A stretch of 64,000 nucleotides of DNA from Cacconaster sp033811195 (GTDB taxonomy: Bacteria > Bacteroidota > Bacteroidia > Bacteroidales > UBA932): assembly GCA_033811195.1 (NCBI GenBank), contig JAPXOZ010000010.1, positions 1-64,000 of the forward strand, given 5' to 3'. Below, in pieces: positions 50,838 through 59,187 of the stretch (its first letter is position 1; each line of letters begins with the position of its first letter). Below the pieces are notes generated by a model. That model made no database searches. It was not told the origin of the DNA and worked only from the letters and a program-made list of their open reading frames with translations. Made by a program: the position numbers and the translations under genes.

Positions 50838-51941
50838 ATGAAACCGATCTATATATGGCAACATCCGACTTGGCCGGAATTTACATGGGACAACTCTCGC
50901 TTGATCAACCTTCTTTCTGAGGTGCGCAACCTCGAAGGCAGGATACAGGGATTGATGGGTGGGTTAGGCTTTGAAGTCCAAAATAAAACCTCGCTTGATG
51001 TGATGACCGAGGAAGTGGTGCGCTCAAGCGAGATAGAGGGAGAAATACTCAATTATGACAAAGTACGCTCCTCAATTGCCAGGAAGCTCGGCATAGAAGT
51101 AGAGGGTTTGCCAACTGCAGACAACTATACGGAAGGCATCGTACAGGTAATGCTCGATGCTGTCAGGGGTAGTGACAAATCATTGACCCATGAAAGACTA
51201 TTCAATTGGCATGCAGCCCTATTCCCTACCGGGCGCAGCGGTATATACCCAATAACCGTTGCAGCATATAGAGTGGGAAAAGAGCCGATGCAAGTGGTGT
51301 CAGGAGCTATGGGTAAGGAAAAAATCCATTACGAAGCACCTGGGTCAGAGGATGTACCGGATATGATGGATGAATTCCTCTCATGGGTAAATGCCGACAA
51401 CAACATTGATCCCGTACTCAAAGCCGCTATTGCACATATGTGGTTCGTCGCCATACACCCGTTTGATGATGGCAATGGTCGTCTGACAAGGACAATCACA
51501 GATATGCTGCTGGCAAAGGCTGATGGCATGCCGCATAGATTTTACAGTATGTCTGCTCAAATTCTAAAAGATAAAAATGCATATTATGAAATACTCGAGA
51601 GGACTACAACAGGTTCGACCGACATAACGGCATGGCTTGAGTGGTTTTTACTAACTATGAAATCTGCAATACTTTATTCTGAGCACATAGTGCAGAGAGT
51701 AGTTAAGAAGGCTTCTTTCTGGCAAAGAAATCGTGAGGTATCTATGAACGAGAGGCAAGTCAAAGTTATAAATAGACTTTGGGGTGGTTTTGAAGGCAAG
51801 CTTACTACTTCAAAGTGGGCAAAGATGACAAAGACTTCACAGGCTACAGCCCTAAGAGATATAACTGACCTTATAGAAAAAGGGATACTAGTCGTCTCCA
51901 ATGATGGTGGACGAAGCACCAATTACCTATTGAAAGAGTAA
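50838..51941 (+). CDS. Fic-family protein adenylyltransferase, class II
   Basis: 367 residues from the ATG at 50838, which follows a full promoter; an earlier in-frame start would cross the promoter and repeat element. The catalytic motif HPFDDGNGR (207-215) is complete. The N-terminal inhibitory helix motif SSEIEG (63-68) matches the class II pattern S/T-x3-E-G/N, so the enzyme probably holds itself inactive. A C-terminal winged-helix region (SKWAKMTKTSQATALRDITDL) is typical of this Fic group. It would transfer AMP from ATP to a target protein. Target unknown. No antitoxin gene is adjacent. Confidence 0.9.
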   Translation: MKPIYIWQHPTWPEFTWDNSRLINLLSEVRNLEGRIQGLMGGLGFEVQNKTSLDVMTEEVVRSSEIEGEILNYDKVRSSIARKLGIEVEGLPTADNYTEGIVQVMLDAVRGSDKSLTHERLFNWHAALFPTGRSGIYPITVAAYRVGKEPMQVVSGAMGKEKIHYEAPGSEDVPDMMDEFLSWVNADNNIDPVLKAAIAHMWFVAIHPFDDGNGRLTRTITDMLLAKADGMPHRFYSMSAQILKDKNAYYEILERTTTGSTDITAWLEWFLLTMKSAILYSEHIVQRVVKKASFWQRNREVSMNERQVKVINRLWGGFEGKLTTSKWAKMTKTSQATALRDITDLIEKGILVVSNDGGRSTNYLLKE

Positions 51942-52087
51942 ACCTCCCCCTCCCCATCCATCCATTTTGTCAACAAATTGTCATACATATTCTTAACGTA
52001 ATTGTCAATTTTAAATTATTTTTACATTCGCCTTTCTGGGCATAAAATTAGCATACCATATATCTTTAAATGACTAATCACAATAAA

Positions 52088-52945
52088 ATGAAAATAAAAT
52101 CACTCCTCACTCTTTTGCTGCTTACCATAGGAATGACAGCACAGGCACAACAAATCAAAGTAGTTGAGCAACCAAATACCATAGTTACCGAAACGCGTAT
52201 GTTGGAAATCGCAAAGGTGACATTAACGGATACGGCAACTGTACTGGATATAAAGGCTTTTTCTACACCCACCAATTCGATTAAAATATTATCGGACACT
52301 TACCTGCTTGCCAACGGCAAAAAGTATATGATTCGCGGTGGGGAAAATATTGATCTCGATTTGATATTTTGGATGCCTCAATCGGGCGAAGCCGAGTTTA
52401 TGCTGATATTTGAACCGCTACCAATGGAAACAACCATATTCGACTTTATAGGAAGCGATAGCGACGATTATTATAAAATATACGGTGTCGATTTAATAGA
52501 GGGCAATAACAAGGAAACAGATTATTATGTTTCGGATTCCCCCTCCGGTAAACATGAGCAACTATTCCCTAACTTAATAAAACCTTTTAAAGGAAAAGTA
52601 ATATTGATAGATATATGGGCTACCTGGTGTGGTCCCTGCTTAGCATCACACTTACTGATGCAACCGATAAAAGTTCAATTTGCCAATAAGGATGTGGAAT
52701 TCTTATACCTTGCCGGAGAAGATTCGCCAGCAGTTGTGTGGGAAAATGTGATTGCGGATATATCAGGTACTCACCACCGCTTAAGTGCCGAACAATGGGA
52801 TTATCTACACGATCTTTTGGATGTGAGAGGTGTCCCTACCTTCATTATTATAGACCGTGAAGGCAATCAATCATTTCACAGTGTAGGTTTCCCGGGCGTA
52901 AGCACGTTGAGACGAGAATTAAATAGGGCACTAAATAAACGATAG
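52088..52945 (+). CDS. Exported thioredoxin-fold (TlpA-like) protein
   Basis: 285 residues from the ATG at 52088, which gives a compact signal peptide (MKIKSLLTLLLLTIGMTAQA); an ATG six codons earlier is possible. Residues 21-155 form an unrecognised beta-rich domain. The C-terminal half is a thioredoxin fold with active site WATWCGPC (C181, C184) and cis-Pro region GVPTFIIIDREG. It probably works in the periplasm in disulfide reduction or exchange. It lies alone between the Fic gene and a strong terminator. Confidence 0.8.
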   Translation: MKIKSLLTLLLLTIGMTAQAQQIKVVEQPNTIVTETRMLEIAKVTLTDTATVLDIKAFSTPTNSIKILSDTYLLANGKKYMIRGGENIDLDLIFWMPQSGEAEFMLIFEPLPMETTIFDFIGSDSDDYYKIYGVDLIEGNNKETDYYVSDSPSGKHEQLFPNLIKPFKGKVILIDIWATWCGPCLASHLLMQPIKVQFANKDVEFLYLAGEDSPAVVWENVIADISGTHHRLSAEQWDYLHDLLDVRGVPTFIIIDREGNQSFHSVGFPGVSTLRRELNRALNKR

Positions 52946-52979
52946 TAATTGGCAAATAGATAACAACCAATGCTAATAA

Positions 52980-53015
52980 ACAAATTCCGCCGCTGAGCAC
53001 AGCGGCGGAATTTGT
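52980..53015. terminator. Strong bidirectional hairpin terminator
   Basis: Perfect 16-base arms around loop AGCA, GC-rich in the core and AT at the ends. It lies between the convergent thioredoxin-fold and transglutaminase genes. Confidence 0.8.
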
Positions 53016-53052
53016 TATACAAAAAGCATTAGTGCCAGAAAACGTCTATCAT

Positions 53053-54408
53053 TTATTTATCCTCATACTTATACTGAATATCTGAGATCCAGCCGCTCCA
53101 TTTGTCGAAATAGAGGTTGCCTCCATCCCACTCCACTTCCCCACGCTGGAAATCTACAGTCTCACTGCGGATAAATTTCTTGGCAGGCGAGAACTGACCG
53201 GAATAATCACTGTTCACGATCCAACGGAAGGCATCCAGACCCTTTGTGTAGAAGTGATATTCATCGTCGTTGTCCTTAACATTATAACGTCCGCGTCCGA
53301 ATGACTGGTCGGTGGGCACCCATCCGACGCCCTCGTAATAAACCTCCAACCAATCGTGCATATTGACACTATTTGGATGAAGCATCCATCCGCTCTGCCA
53401 TCTTGCAGGCACTCCGGCATAACGGGCCATAGTTATCAAGAGAAGTCCTACCTGACCGCAATCACCATGATTGTTGTCAAGCACATACTCGGGAATGTTT
53501 TCCACAGTAGAATACTCACGGGCACTTGCCCAAGGATAATTGTCAGCAATCCAGCGGTAGATCTTCTTAACCTTAATGTAAGGATTGGTTTCAGTGCCTA
53601 CTATAGAGTCGGTAATCTTCTTGATACGGTCACTGAAGATGACATGGGTAGCCCTTTCGGCTGTGTACTTCTTGTAAAGGCGACTGTTGGTATCATAAGG
53701 TTTAATATCCTCTGGATTGAAATCATACCACTCGTTGTAACCCTTAAAAGAGAGTTCGTATGAAAATACTGTCGGTTGTCCGGCAACCGCTATTTTCTCC
53801 ATATAGATGCTCTTGTGGACATATTTATCCGAAGAAATCTTGTACTCAGGCTCTGAAGTGGAAATAAGGCGAACATCCTTAATACTATTCTGGTCTTCAC
53901 GAGGATAGGGCATCCAGGCACGTAGTACGGTACTGTCAGGCACTACATCAGGTTTTACAGTCAGAGTGTACTTGATGGTCATTGTTACCGGAAGCACAAG
54001 ACTTTTCTTCTGCTCCCTTGCAGCCTTAATTACCTCTTTGTTGTACCCGTCGAGGAATAGGTGAAGCTGATCTACTTTTACGCCCTCAACCTGCTCGTAT
54101 ACTTTTTTCGCTTCCCTGTCGATACGGAAAAGATTGCGTCCCGCATTGCGGAAATAACGCTTCTGTCCATCAATATATCTATGTTCCAGGGCATTTGTGG
54201 CCTCCCAGGCAGCAACCTGTTCTGCTGTCAGCTCCGGATAATAGAGCTTCAGATAATTGACGATATAATTGCTGTCGCGGGAAAAATCAATAGCGATCCT
54301 TGCCTCTCTCTCATCTTCCGTAATATTGATCGAAGGATCGGAAGAAGAAAAACGTCCACATCCGCCTACAACGAATATGGACATCAATATTATAAATAGT
54401 TTACGCAT
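53053..54408 (-). CDS. Lipoprotein with transglutaminase-like domain
   Basis: 451 residues. Lipoprotein signal MRKLFIILMSIFVVGGC with Cys17. After a helical and a beta-sandwich region (about 110-250) comes a transglutaminase-like fold: C317 in NHGDCGQVGLLLITMARYAG, His in NMHDWLEVYY and Asp in WVPTDQSFGR give the Cys-His-Asp triad. Bacterial members often act as peptidases or amidases at the cell surface rather than as cross-linkers. Single gene; no clear promoter box was found. Confidence 0.83.
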   Translation of the reverse strand: MRKLFIILMSIFVVGGCGRFSSSDPSINITEDEREARIAIDFSRDSNYIVNYLKLYYPELTAEQVAAWEATNALEHRYIDGQKRYFRNAGRNLFRIDREAKKVYEQVEGVKVDQLHLFLDGYNKEVIKAAREQKKSLVLPVTMTIKYTLTVKPDVVPDSTVLRAWMPYPREDQNSIKDVRLISTSEPEYKISSDKYVHKSIYMEKIAVAGQPTVFSYELSFKGYNEWYDFNPEDIKPYDTNSRLYKKYTAERATHVIFSDRIKKITDSIVGTETNPYIKVKKIYRWIADNYPWASAREYSTVENIPEYVLDNNHGDCGQVGLLLITMARYAGVPARWQSGWMLHPNSVNMHDWLEVYYEGVGWVPTDQSFGRGRYNVKDNDDEYHFYTKGLDAFRWIVNSDYSGQFSPAKKFIRSETVDFQRGEVEWDGGNLYFDKWSGWISDIQYKYEDK

Positions 54409-54444
54409 AAAGTATATTTGTAAAAGGTTAAGTCATCCAAAATA

Positions 54445-55011
54445 CTACCTCACTCTTTCACCGTATGATCTGTCAGTGGTGTTAACTCTGATACGGTCAC
54501 CCTGATTGATAAAAAGGGGAACCATAATCTCAGCGCCGGTCTCAAGAGTAGCAGCCTTCAGGGCATTGGTAGAAGCGGTATCGCCCTTAACAGCGGGCTC
54601 GGTATAGGTCACCTCAAGCTCAACATATGTGGGAAGCTCACAGGTAAGATATTTATCCTCGTCAGCCCAATATACCATCTGTACAGTCTGTCCATCCTTC
54701 ATAAGGTCATTATTTTCAACCATATCCTTTTCGAGATGAACCTGATCATAAGTCTCTGTATTCATGAAATGGAAACCATCCTCATCTGCATAGAGGAACT
54801 GGTAAGTGCGGTGTTCTACTGTTATGGTGTCTATTTTTTCACCTGCGGTGAAAGTATTTTCGAGGATACGTCCATTTTCCAGATTACGGAGCTTTGTTTT
54901 AACAAAAGCGGGACCTTTGCCCGGTTTTACGTGCTGGAACCATACTATAGAGCAAGGTATTCCTTTATAATTCAAATAGAGTCCGTTCTTAAAATCTGCT
55001 GTTGTTGCCAT
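54445..55011 (-). CDS. efp: Translation elongation factor P
   Basis: 188 residues. N-terminal KOW-like domain with HVKPGKGPAFVKTKLRN; K32 in the PGKG loop corresponds to the lysine that is beta-lysylated in E. coli. Two OB folds follow, ending GDRIRVNTTDRSYGERV. EF-P relieves ribosome stalling at polyproline. Separate -7 box upstream. Confidence 0.95.
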   Translation of the reverse strand: MATTADFKNGLYLNYKGIPCSIVWFQHVKPGKGPAFVKTKLRNLENGRILENTFTAGEKIDTITVEHRTYQFLYADEDGFHFMNTETYDQVHLEKDMVENNDLMKDGQTVQMVYWADEDKYLTCELPTYVELEVTYTEPAVKGDTASTNALKAATLETGAEIMVPLFINQGDRIRVNTTDRSYGERVR

Positions 55012-55058
55012 AAAAAGTATAATATAATTTGATAATTGTCCGAAAATAGTTTAATCCA

Positions 55059-55066
55059 CAAATATA
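55059..55066 (-). promoter_or_regulatory. -7 box (TATATTTG) of efp
   Basis: Exact TAnnTTTG on the minus strand, 47 bases before the efp ATG, just after the ispH stop. Confidence 0.5.
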
Positions 55067-55072
55067 CTGATT

Positions 55073-55933
55073 TTATTCCAATATAGTGGAAAGGTTTGCC
55101 ATAGCCTCTTCCAATTGCCACGCTGGAGTCGAAGTAGCACCGCAGATACCGATACTGTCACCATCACGAATCCAGGCAGGATCCACTTGAGAGGCCTCCT
55201 CAATCCACCATGAACGGGGATTAACGCTTTTGCAGAGATTGAAGAGCACCTTACCATTGGAGCTCTCCTTACCACTGATGAAGAGTATCATTGAGTGACT
55301 ACGCGCAAAGTTTACGAGCGACTCGTGTCGGGAACTTACCTGCGCACAGATAGTATTATGTACCTTCACATCTTTCCCCCTCGATCTCATAATCTCCACT
55401 ACAGCCTCATATTCTACAGGATCCTTTGTCGTCTGAGAAAAGAGCTCTATCGGCCTGGAGAAATCCACATCTGCAATATCGTCAGTGCTACCAATGACTA
55501 CTGCACGTCCTTCAGTCTGCCCTACAAGGCCATTGACCTCGGCATGCCCATGCTTACCAAAGATCACCACTGTTCCACCCACATTCTCCATCCGCAGAAA
55601 AGCCTTACGCACCTCCTGCTGGAGGCGTAACACCACCGGACAGGTACAGTCGATCAGTTCAATCCCTCTCTCGGATGCCGCTTTATAAGTAGAAGGAGGC
55701 TCACCATGAGCTCTAATCAAAAGCACACTACCCGAGATGCTATCCATAGAATCAATATCCACGATGCGCAGTCCCTTAGCTCTGAGCCGATCAATCTCAA
55801 GTGAATTGTGCACTATGGGACCCAGAGAGTGTAGAGTACCATGTATAGCGAGATAGTCTTCAGCCTCCCTTACCGCTCTTACTACCCCCGGACAAAAGCC
55901 GGAAGAGGAATCTATTTCAAGTGTAACCTTCAT
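55073..55933 (-). CDS. ispH: 4-hydroxy-3-methylbut-2-enyl diphosphate reductase
   Basis: 286 residues, normal length. The three cluster cysteines are in SGFCPGVVRAV, LIDCTCPVVLRLQ and SIGICGATSTP; HG in IRAHGEPPSTYK is a substrate contact. It reduces HMBPP to IPP and DMAPP, the last step of the MEP isoprenoid pathway. Its ATG shares one base with the cmk stop (TGATG), so both are on one transcript. Confidence 0.94.
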   Translation of the reverse strand: MKVTLEIDSSSGFCPGVVRAVREAEDYLAIHGTLHSLGPIVHNSLEIDRLRAKGLRIVDIDSMDSISGSVLLIRAHGEPPSTYKAASERGIELIDCTCPVVLRLQQEVRKAFLRMENVGGTVVIFGKHGHAEVNGLVGQTEGRAVVIGSTDDIADVDFSRPIELFSQTTKDPVEYEAVVEIMRSRGKDVKVHNTICAQVSSRHESLVNFARSHSMILFISGKESSNGKVLFNLCKSVNPRSWWIEEASQVDPAWIRDGDSIGICGATSTPAWQLEEAMANLSTILE

Positions 55934-56622
55934 CAGAACTCTATATCAAACTTGGCCTTGAGTACCCATCCTAACCATATCATTTGTTGGTCGACGGTTA
56001 TATAGCTATTGTCCAGCACCACTGCATCCTCCGCCTGACGCAAGGGATTCATTTCGCGATGTGAATCAATGTAGTCCCTCTCAAGCACGTTGCGGTAAAT
56101 CTCATCGAAATCAGCCGTTTCACCTTTGTCGAGCAACTGATCAACACGCCTTTGTGCTCTAATTTTAGCGTCAGCTACCATAAAAATCTTTAAATCAGCT
56201 TCCGGAAACACTGCGGTACCTATATCACGACCATCCATAACAACTCCAAGAGGACCGTAGCCGCGAAGCAGTGCATCCACGAAATTGCGGACAAAAGGGA
56301 GCGTAGCTATGGGACTGACGCTGTTTGAAACATCAAGTAGGCGTATTCGAGACTCGACATTCACCCCATTAAGACAGATTTCAGCCCTTCCCTCAGGATT
56401 ATCCTTGGAATAGGAAATCTCCACTTTGCCCTCTACAAGATCTTGTTCGAGAGCGGCAGTATCTATCACATTGTCTGCAATATAACCGCGCTGCAGCGCG
56501 AAAAGGGTAACCGCACGGTAAATGGCTCCCGAATCAAGGTAAATCAGTCCCAAACGGGCTGCAATAAGTTTGGCGAATGTGCTTTTGCCTGTTGAAGAAT
56601 AGCCGTCAATTGCAATAATCAT
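55933..56622 (-). CDS. cmk: Cytidylate kinase
   Basis: 229 residues. P-loop AIDGYSSTGKSTFAKLIA at the N-terminus, YLDSGAIYRAVTL, the insert typical of long-type CMP kinases and DGRDIGTAVFPEADLKIFM. It phosphorylates CMP and dCMP. First gene of the cmk-ispH pair, reading away from the sigma-54 regulator. Confidence 0.94.
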   Translation of the reverse strand: MIIAIDGYSSTGKSTFAKLIAARLGLIYLDSGAIYRAVTLFALQRGYIADNVIDTAALEQDLVEGKVEISYSKDNPEGRAEICLNGVNVESRIRLLDVSNSVSPIATLPFVRNFVDALLRGYGPLGVVMDGRDIGTAVFPEADLKIFMVADAKIRAQRRVDQLLDKGETADFDEIYRNVLERDYIDSHREMNPLRQAEDAVVLDNSYITVDQQMIWLGWVLKAKFDIEF

Positions 56623-56647
56623 ATCTCTCTCATTTGGTGTGATAGCA

Positions 56648-56655
56648 CAAAAATA
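56648..56655 (-). promoter_or_regulatory. -7 box (TATTTTTG) of cmk-ispH
   Basis: Minus-strand TAnnTTTG 25 bases before the cmk ATG. Confidence 0.45.
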
Positions 56656-56668
56656 GACAAAAAAACTC

Positions 56669-56676
56669 TATCTTTG
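56669..56676 (+). promoter_or_regulatory. -7 box (TATCTTTG) of the sigma-54 regulator gene
   Basis: Plus-strand TAnnTTTG 27 bases before the ATG at 56704. It is divergent from the cmk box, 13 bases apart. Confidence 0.5.
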
Positions 56677-56703
56677 TTCTTTACAACAAATATATAAGCG
56701 CTA

Positions 56704-57864
56704 ATGAAAATCCTGGTTATTGATGACGAACGCAGTATCCGCAATGCTTTAAAAGACATCCTCGAAATGGATAACCATACCGTAGCACTAGCCTGTGACG
56801 GTAAAGAAGGTGTAGAGGCAGCCCTCAGCGGTAATTACGATGCTATATTTTGTGATATCAAAATGCCTAAAATGGATGGAATTGAGGTACTTGACACTCT
56901 CGCTAAGGAAGGCTGTGAGTCATCCATAATCATGATTTCTGGTCACGGTACTATTGACACAGCCGTAGAGTGCATAAAAAAGGGGGCATTTGACTTCATC
57001 GAAAAACCACTTGATCTCAACAGAATCCTCATTACTCTTAAAAATGCCACCGACAAAACCAAACTGGTTAAGGAAACTACAATACTCAAGAAAAAGGTTA
57101 GCGCTAAATATGAAATTATTGGCGAATCCGCAGCCATCAAACATATCAAGGACCTTGTAGATAGGGTAGCCCCTACCGAAGCCAGAGTGCTTATCACTGG
57201 ATCCAATGGCACAGGTAAGGAACTTGTAGCCAGACGTCTTCACGAAAAAAGCGCCCGTGCTGCAGCACCCTTTATAGAAGTTAACTGTGCAGCTATCCCC
57301 AGTGAACTTATCGAGAGCGAACTTTTTGGTCACGAAAAGGGAGCATTTACCTCAGCAGTAAAGCAGCACAAGGGTAAATTTGAACAGGCAGATGGAGGAA
57401 CTCTCTTTCTTGACGAAATCGGAGATATGAGTCTTGCTGCTCAAGCTAAAGTACTAAGAGTGCTTCAGGAGAACAAAATCTCCAGAGTTGGCAGCGACAA
57501 GGATATCACTGTCAATGTTAGGGTTATAGCTGCAACTAACAAAAACGTCACGGAGGAGATTGAGAAAGGAAATTTCAGAGAGGACCTCTATCACCGTCTG
57601 AGTGTGATTCTGATCCATGTACCCACACTTGCTGAGCGCACTGAGGATATTCCTCTTTTAGTGGAACATTTCATAAAACAAATAAGCCGAGAAATGGGCA
57701 TCTCCACCAAAAAAGTGACTCCCGAAGCTTTTAAAGAACTGAGCAAACTACCATGGAGAGGAAACATACGTGAGCTCCGCAATGTCACCGAGCGTCTGAT
57801 GATCCTCTGTGGACCTGAAATTACCAAAGAAGATATAATAGCATATGCCACACCGGCAATCTAA
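56704..57864 (+). CDS. Sigma-54-activating response regulator lacking a DNA-binding domain
   Basis: 386 residues. Receiver domain (1-120) with D51 in IFCDIKMPKMDG and K101. AAA+ domain from about 135: Walker A GSNGTGKE (166-173), the sigma-54 contact loop GAFTSA (213-218), Walker B LFLDEIGD (234-241) and the arginine region NFREDLYHRL. The protein ends at ITKEDIIAYATPAI, right after the AAA+ lid; NtrC-type proteins normally have a further Fis-type HTH of 60-80 residues. Only 12 bases separate it from der. Its likely partner is the NtrY-like kinase at 59174-62785. Confidence 0.88.
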   Translation: MKILVIDDERSIRNALKDILEMDNHTVALACDGKEGVEAALSGNYDAIFCDIKMPKMDGIEVLDTLAKEGCESSIIMISGHGTIDTAVECIKKGAFDFIEKPLDLNRILITLKNATDKTKLVKETTILKKKVSAKYEIIGESAAIKHIKDLVDRVAPTEARVLITGSNGTGKELVARRLHEKSARAAAPFIEVNCAAIPSELIESELFGHEKGAFTSAVKQHKGKFEQADGGTLFLDEIGDMSLAAQAKVLRVLQENKISRVGSDKDITVNVRVIAATNKNVTEEIEKGNFREDLYHRLSVILIHVPTLAERTEDIPLLVEHFIKQISREMGISTKKVTPEAFKELSKLPWRGNIRELRNVTERLMILCGPEITKEDIIAYATPAI

Positions 57865-57876
57865 CATAGATAATAT

Positions 57877-59187
57877 ATGAGTCTGGTAGCAATAGTAGGA
57901 AGACCGAATGTGGGAAAATCCACCCTTTTCAACCGCCTTGTAGGTATGAGGCAGGCAATAGTCGATGAGACGGAGGGTGTGACACGCGACCGACATTACG
58001 GCACTTGTGAATGGTGCGGCAACGAATTTTCAGTAGTGGATACCGGAGGATTCACATCCAAATCCGATGACCTATTTGAAAACGAAATACGCAAACAGGT
58101 GATGATCGCCATTGAAGAGTGCGATCTTGTACTCTTTGTTGTGGAGGTAGGTACCGGAATTACCGACTTTGATGCTGAGATTGCAGGTATATTACGTAAG
58201 AGCGATAAACCCGTCGTACTTGCCGTCAACAAGGTAGACACCGGTAACAAAATGTATGGGGCCCACGAATTCCACGCCCTTGGACTGGGTGACCCATGGT
58301 GTATCTCCTCAGCCAACGGCAGTGGTACCGGCGACCTACTAGATAGAATTGTGGAACTGCTCCCGGAAGAAAAAACTATTGAGGAGGATCCCTACGCAGA
58401 TGTTCCGCGAATAGCAATTGTGGGTAAGCCTAATGTGGGTAAATCTTCACTCGTCAATGCCTTTCTGGGTGAAGAGCGCCACATTGTAACTCCGATCCCG
58501 GGCACTACAAGAGATTCGATTTCCACTTATTACAATAAATTTGGGTACGAATTCATGCTCATAGATACAGCGGGACTCCGCAAGAAAACCCGTGTCAAAG
58601 AGGATCTGGAATTCTATTCGGTGATGCGCTCTATCAGAGCTATAGAAAATTCTGATGTATGTGTGCTGATGGTTGATGCCTCAACCGGCATCGAAGCACA
58701 GGATATGGCCATTTTCAATCTCATTGCCCGCAACAAGAAGGGTTGCGTAATAGTTGTCAACAAATGGGACACAGTTGAAAAAGGCAACAACACTATGAAA
58801 GAGTTTATCGAATTGATCAAAAAGCGCATCGCACCATTCAGCGATGTCCCAATTATATTCACATCTGTAATTAACAAGCAGAGGATTCTTGACGTGCTCA
58901 ATGCAGCGGCCACAGTTTATTCCAATTATTCAAGAAAAATTTCCACATCCGAACTGAACGATGTGATGCTTCCGGAGATCGAGAACTACCCTCCCCCCGC
59001 ATGGAAAGGCAAATATATTAGAATCAAATATGTGACTCAGCTCCCTACGCAATCCCCTTCATTTGCTTTTTTCTGCAATCTGCCCCAGTATGTCAGAGAA
59101 CCCTACAAGAGATTTCTAGAAAATAGACTTAGGGAACACTTCGATTTCAGTGGCTGTACAATTCAGATTTATCTCAGAAAGAAGTAA
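57877..59187 (+). CDS. der: GTPase Der (EngA)
   Basis: 436 residues with two GTPase domains, each with a P-loop (GRPNVGKSTLFNRLVG and GKPNVGKSSLVNAFLG), DTGG/DTAG and NKVD/NKWD motifs, and a C-terminal KH-like domain. Der is needed for assembly of the 50S subunit. It follows the regulator by 12 bases; its last 14 bases overlap the convergent sensor kinase gene. Confidence 0.96.
   Translation: MSLVAIVGRPNVGKSTLFNRLVGMRQAIVDETEGVTRDRHYGTCEWCGNEFSVVDTGGFTSKSDDLFENEIRKQVMIAIEECDLVLFVVEVGTGITDFDAEIAGILRKSDKPVVLAVNKVDTGNKMYGAHEFHALGLGDPWCISSANGSGTGDLLDRIVELLPEEKTIEEDPYADVPRIAIVGKPNVGKSSLVNAFLGEERHIVTPIPGTTRDSISTYYNKFGYEFMLIDTAGLRKKTRVKEDLEFYSVMRSIRAIENSDVCVLMVDASTGIEAQDMAIFNLIARNKKGCVIVVNKWDTVEKGNNTMKEFIELIKKRIAPFSDVPIIFTSVINKQRILDVLNAAATVYSNYSRKISTSELNDVMLPEIENYPPPAWKGKYIRIKYVTQLPTQSPSFAFFCNLPQYVREPYKRFLENRLREHFDFSGCTIQIYLRKK

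Noticed and set aside
54409..54444. Plus-strand TATATTTG promoter-like box upstream of the transglutaminase gene
   Set aside because: It points away from the gene and no plus-strand gene follows; probably chance in AT-rich sequence.
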